NCBI GenBank assembly: GCA_910589415.1
Contig: OU342634.1
Location: forward strand, 14,753,144 to 14,817,143
Reading direction: 5' to 3'
DNA from: Malachius bipustulatus
Taxonomy: Eukaryota; Arthropoda; Insecta; Coleoptera; Melyridae
Length of the DNA stretch: 64,000 nt
Below are positions 50,001 through 56,000 of the stretch, in pieces. How positions within the stretch are numbered: position 1 is the first letter of the stretch; the number at the start of each line of letters is the position of its first letter. Both the position numbers and the translations under genes were made by a program. Under the pieces are notes generated by a model. That model did no database searches. It was given only the letters and a program-made list of their open reading frames with translations, and was not told where the DNA came from.

Positions 50001-53000
50001 CATGGAGGGGAGATTGATGGGTGCTGTACTAGGGAAAACCCCTCAAAACCTAGTCCATCAGTAAAATGTTACAATGCTAATTTCAATGCTAATTTACAGA
50101 GTGCTTCATACTGCACGGAAAATGACTCATCGGCTGCTCCTGGCTGGTAGGTACTGCCCGACAATAACCGAGCCATCAGGAATGGTCTTACTGTAACAAG
50201 GGAAAGAAACAGCGCACAGTATATCGTTTTGACAAACAAGTTTCTATTTGAAACATGAAAAGGACGGCATGCAATCGACTGGGTAACAATTACTTAAAAG
50301 TTGAATTTTACTGATCTGTCTAATTTGTCTTTCATTTTAGAATAAAATTATTTAATCTCTCAAATTATTCAAGTAATTTGATTTCAATTTATTTATTAAT
50401 AATCACACATAAGTTTATTTCAGATGTTTAAATTTTGTGTATGCTCCTTGTATAAAAGAATTCCTAGATGGTGTGAGTTATTTAACTGGATCTATTCATT
50501 CCCAAAAATGCCATTGTTTGTAAGCTGAAATGCTTTCGCTTTCATGATTGAATCACAGTCTTGTTTCGATTTTGCTTAACGAAACTGTGTGTAAATTATA
50601 AATAAAAAGATAGCTTGTATTGGAGCTAAATGAAGATCCCCGTTTTTATTAATTCAAATAATAATTTTCATCCGTTGATATTTTGTCAGTCTAGTTATTT
50701 ACACACCTAAAGAATGCAGACAGCTATTGTATTGTATTATTATAGTTCAATAACATTCCTCAGGAATTAATTCATCATTTTCGAGGGCTGCTGCGTATTG
50801 CGTATTACACACACTTGTACGGTCGGTTTCGACATATTATTATGAAATGAATGCATTGATCGTAAACTACAAAAAATCTCTGCCTCGAGATTTAAATTAT
50901 TTATTATTGAAGTTCGTTTAAAAGTCTTCCCAACCAAATTCCATCGATCTCGAACCAGAACCAGACCAAAACCAGACCAGAACCAGGTAAATCAACCGGA
51001 ACCAGGTGAATTATATGACCACGTAAGTACAGCGCGACGCGAAATATGTCTCGCTCCTGCAGCTCAGGAAAAATTTCGTCTCAGAATCAATCTAAAGAGT
51101 GATCCTTTACAAATGAAGTATTATTTTTCAATACGCAAATAGAAAAGTTGACTTCTCAGCTTACATAATCACTTTTTATCTCGGTTAATTATCGAGCAGG
51201 AATTTTTTTCCTTTGCTGCATAAATTGGCCCCTAGAATGTATTATAATAGGTACCATTTTTTTGTCGATTCTTGGTGTGGTTCTTCCCTACCAGGGTAGT
51301 GCCGGACTCTTACCGTCTAAGACCCCTTTAGTTTTTTTTTTTTTTTACTCGATTACTCACCTAAGAAAAGCCTCTGTTCTCCCTTACCATCTTATTTTTT
51401 TCTGCATTATTTTTGTCATGTCATTGTATGCCTCAACCTTTTTCCGATTCTCCTCTCTTTCGAGCATTTTGGATACCATGTTCTCTTTGGTTATGGGACG
51501 CTCTTATTCTTGGTTCTAGTTCTCTCATTTCTCGTATCCACCTGGGGTATCTGAACAGGGTACACTCCGCATCATCTACTTCTGGGCAATGTTTGCAAAT
51601 TTCACTATCCGTTTTCCATATTCGTGTCAGATTTGTCTCGAAACACCCCGATTGGACACTGATTTGACAATGAGCGGCCCATTTCTTCACATATTTTAGA
51701 AGTGTTCGAGTCCACTTAACAGTACTCTCTCTGTCTCCCCATTTATCCAGTCTCTCTGCCAGTTTTTGTACGAGTTTTCTCTCACTTTGTTCCTATCATC
51801 TTCATTAACTCTGTCAGAGCAGAGAGTATAATGTCCTTTTCTCCTCGGCCAGTTTCTTTGGCATTTCTATCGGCATCATACCTGAGATCATCAGTGATGC
51901 CTTCCTCGAGATTTTAACGTTCTCTATTCCTTTTCTCCTTTTTTTTTAATTTGTATTGCCCCTGACCAGACAGGAGATGCATATTGTAATGAGGGTAAAA
52001 GCTCTGATTGTTTTTGCGGCTTTTTTGATTGCCTTCTACAGGGATAAATCCTACGTATTTTCGGTCGTAAAATCCGAATCTGCTATAAAAAATAAGGGTT
52101 GCTAACCAAAATTCAAATTTATCCCGTCAGCCCATTCATGGGGGAAAGGAGAGAGCAAGGAGGGCGACTTGTTTTAATCCGATGCGTATAGTTTTGGATA
52201 TATTCCCATGTCTCCAGATAAACTGAGCACTCTGTATACGCGTGCATGGAGAAATTTAGCCTGTAGTCAATTTATTGAGACCCCGAGGTATGAAACCGTA
52301 TAGGGGAGGCAGGCACGTGAATCTAAAATTTTATAATTTATTCGAAAATTGATCATATTGTTTCCAATAAATTTTTCACTTAGGTGCGCTAAGTACTCTA
52401 TCCATATAATAGGTACTTTCTATTTCTAGGAAGAAAGTTTAACAGAGAAAATCTATTACATAAAAATATTAATAAATAGCATCCGTTCCTTGCTAAAATG
52501 TACATAAACAAGAAGTAGCTACATAAGTACTAAAAGTTTGGTGTATTTTTTATAAGACGCGTTAGATGTTCGTGTTTCGTAAGTTAGTTCTTTTCTCATT
52601 TTATAAGCTCCATAAAGTAAGTATACACGACGATGAATGAAAGAAATTTTCTTGCCGCTGAATTTTATTGTTATTACATAGAGTTCGTCGAAGGTAAACT
52701 GCTTTAAATGGTTCTTGTGAGAGTTACGCGAACGACTAAACTTTTTCCGATCATATTTCATAAAGTTTCTGCACTTTCGAGAAATATCTCGCTACATTTC
52801 ACCCGCCATAATTACTAAAAACGCTGTTTTCAGGGCGAGATTGATAACACTAAGAGCCATTGAAGCGTGCTGTTATTAAATAAAATACTGTGCTTTTACT
52901 TTGATGTCAAAACTGTAAGAGCAAACAACGGGGATGGGAATTTTTTTATTAGTTACTTGAAAAAAACAAATACATTGTTGCTATTCTTCTATTTTAGTAT

Positions 53001-56000
53001 AAATATCAAAGTAAAGCTATTTGGCTAACGACCAGCATTGAAAACACGACAATATAAAGAGTATTAGGATGTTGTGCTAGTTAAATCAAAGCTGCAGTTT
53101 CACAGCATCCATCCGCAGTAATTACAATTTCTTTAATTATTTTCTCGTCTATAAAAGTTTACATACTCGTATTTCTAATCTCTCAAAGTTTTTACTACAG
53201 CAGCACCGTATTGTTAAGTTGAAATTGCTTGAAACAGTTAAACCATCCAACCATTCTAAAATTTATCTATCAACAAGATTAGTTTACTGTTCTTAGAATT
53301 ACAAAGTAACAAAATAAACTAAGGAGAAGGGTAACAAGACAAGAAGTACCTGAGCGTCATGCGGCTATGTATGCAAGAACGACTCCGCAATTGCAATCCA
53401 TTCTCCCATCTCACGCTCGTACGTCTTTCTTGTGTTGTTTATTGCGGCGCTAACGAAGCTGCACTCGTAACTCTCTAATAGAATCCCTTTCATTGTTTCA
53501 GTGCAGCAGGTCGTGAGTGCGGCAGGTCCGGTCTTTATCAACCCAACTGCGTCGAGCGTTGTAACGCCGGCGACGCTGATCCAACAGACAGCTTACACCA
53601 CGCAGACCGTTTACGGATTCTTAGACTTCACCACAACGATAGGGAATACTGTGATGGTCTTTTCCCCGCAAAGTGCAGCTCCACCAGGTCAGTGTCTATC
53701 TAACGCTTCATTATGTAAGTACCTACAACAAAATCTCTTCCGCAGTAATAACACCACCCAAAGAAGTGAAAGTTGAAACACCCCCAAATGCTATAGAAAC
53801 TAAACCTAGCATCTTGGTGGAGAACAAACCGCTCATCCAACCCAGCAAGACTAAACCTATCACTGAAGAGAAGACTTCTGAGAAAAAAATATTCTCAGTT
53901 GTGCAGGTGCAAGCCGCCCCACCATCGACTATAACACCTAAGGCTTATACCAACAAACCAATGTCCAGTAAGGTAAGTATTGTACAGGGAGTTTCAAGTC
54001 AAGTTCAAATAAAAGAGCCTACGTCAAGCAAAGTTAGCATCCTACCATCCATAATCAGCAAAGTGGAAATCGTGTCTCAAGAAGTCCCCACTACAAGCAG
54101 AGCTCAAATATCTGCAAGCAAAGTGGTCGCGCCAGTTATTATATCAAGCATAACTGAAGTTAGAGGTAAGAGGTAATAAATATGCATTAAAGTAACAATT
54201 TACTAATTAACTTCTTCTTATCAGAAGATGAACCAGCAGTGATAGTTGGCAACAACATCAACGAACCGGAATATGAATTCTTAAGCAGGCAACCGTCGGA
54301 AGTGGTGGAAGAGACATACAAAGTAATCAACATAAAGCCCAGTTCCAAGTTTCATTTAAAACCACGGACAGCATTAGACGCGAAGCATAAAGCAACTAAA
54401 AGAGCAGACACCCTTCATCCAACTGGATTGGTTACGAAGTTAGGCGGCACCGTTGTCAAAGACGGAGTTACAACTGTACATGAAACCAGCGTCATTGGAA
54501 CATACATCTCCGGTAAATACGCACAAGTGCTTCAAAGTTCATCGCATCTCGTTAACAGTCCTCAGAAAGGTAAAATTAATCCATCTTCAACCTTGAGGAT
54601 TCTTAAAACTGCTGCACCTAGTTCTGGAAAAGGTTAATATTATTAATTGAATAATAAATTAACATTGGCTGATCTTTTTTTAATATAGGTAAAAAGCATC
54701 ATCGCTTGGAACCAACACCTGTTGGCTCAGCACACGAAGCAACGGCTCTCGGGAATGAGAACGTAAATTCTCAAAGTAACGGTAAAGGTATAAGAAAAGG
54801 AGGTCCTTTCAAGCCTAAATTCAAAAATAGGCAGTCACAGAAAGAACCTGAAGAAAGTTCAGGAGGTGCTACAACGGAACAAGAAGTATCTTCTCAATCG
54901 AGTTATAAAAAATCGTCCTATAGAAATAGAAACGCGCCATCTAACTCTAAAAATGCCAAGTAAGTATACTGTGTGTATCGAGGTAGTGGCTGCATGTGCT
55001 TCGTGGAATTTACTCAGGAATGAATAATCTGGACCAAATATTTAACTTAATCAGGATTATAATGAGAGTTGAATATCGCGACACTGCTTGTAGTTAGTTT
55101 CAATTACAACCTGACTTGTATGTGTTGTGTGGGGCTGTCACATAATCAATATTTATGCCGACACGCAGTTGTTGCCATCACATGAAGTGGGTCTAATGAA
55201 TTCAAATGAATTCCGCATATATGAAGCGTAACGTATCAGGTTCTATCCCCGAAGATTGACGTAGGATTGTTGTGTGTGAGTGTCGTAAACTCCAGACATC
55301 ATCCATTCGTGCGCGATGAGAAAATCGCTTATTACACCTCTTATCTACCAGAGCTGTTTATGTCAGTTATAAAATAGATTCATTCACGCTAGGCGAGGTG
55401 GATCTAATTCCGAGTGCTATCCTCTAAAACTAATTTCTACGAAGCACTAGCGCCGCTACGATTTACTTAGTTTCAGTATGTTTACACCTTGCACAAATAG
55501 AGCACTAACACATGTAAATAAATAAATACAGACAAAACACCACAACACACAGACCGAGTAAATTTGGTCGAAGTAGGAAACGCACTAACAACAGAAATCG
55601 TACTACAACACCGCCTCCTTCTCCACACAGAGAGGAAGAAGAAAGCCGATCTTTCAATCCCGGCAAGAGATTTAACAGGAAGAGTAAACAAGGACGTCAG
55701 ACGTCGACGCCCAGTCAATCGGAGACAAGCAACGGGTTTAGTAGACGAGGGTACAAACCAAAGGTGCAAGCTACTGCGGTTGATCAGGCAGCATCCGGCA
55801 GTACTAGTCTTTATAAATTCAAATTAAACAGATCCCCCGGGAGATGGCAGTATAAAACGACGCCCAAACCTAGAGTTACCATTAGAAAACAATTAGAAGA
55901 AGCAGCGGAGAAAGGTGATGTCGCAGGAAACGGTGCTGGTGCGAATGCAACACCCGCCACTACAATAATACAAGAAGTGTCCTCTTCATCGAACGAAGTG

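Larger units (their letters stand above)
23002..53501 (+). other. Intron 1, about 30.5 kb, rich in transposons
   Basis: Donor GTGAGT at 23002, acceptor CATTGTTTCAG ending at 53501, phase 1. It contains at least ten mobile elements listed separately, none with an intact gene. An alternative is that the exon at 22962 belongs to another transcript, but no other downstream exon with a matching acceptor and phase was recognised. Confidence 0.7.

Noticed and set aside
53715..53745. GTAAGT at 53715 as the donor of intron 2
   Set aside because: It would leave an intron of 31 nt, too short; the GTCAGT at 53688 gives 58 nt and keeps phase.
53501..53776. An independent 91-codon gene starting at 53501
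   Set aside because: Its first codon is GTG spanning a splice acceptor; the frame is exon 2 reading through its donor into the 58-nt intron.
55471..55476. TTTCAG at 55471-55476 as the acceptor of exon 6
   Set aside because: Better pyrimidine tract, but the phase does not match the phase-2 donor at 54960 and the frame meets a stop.
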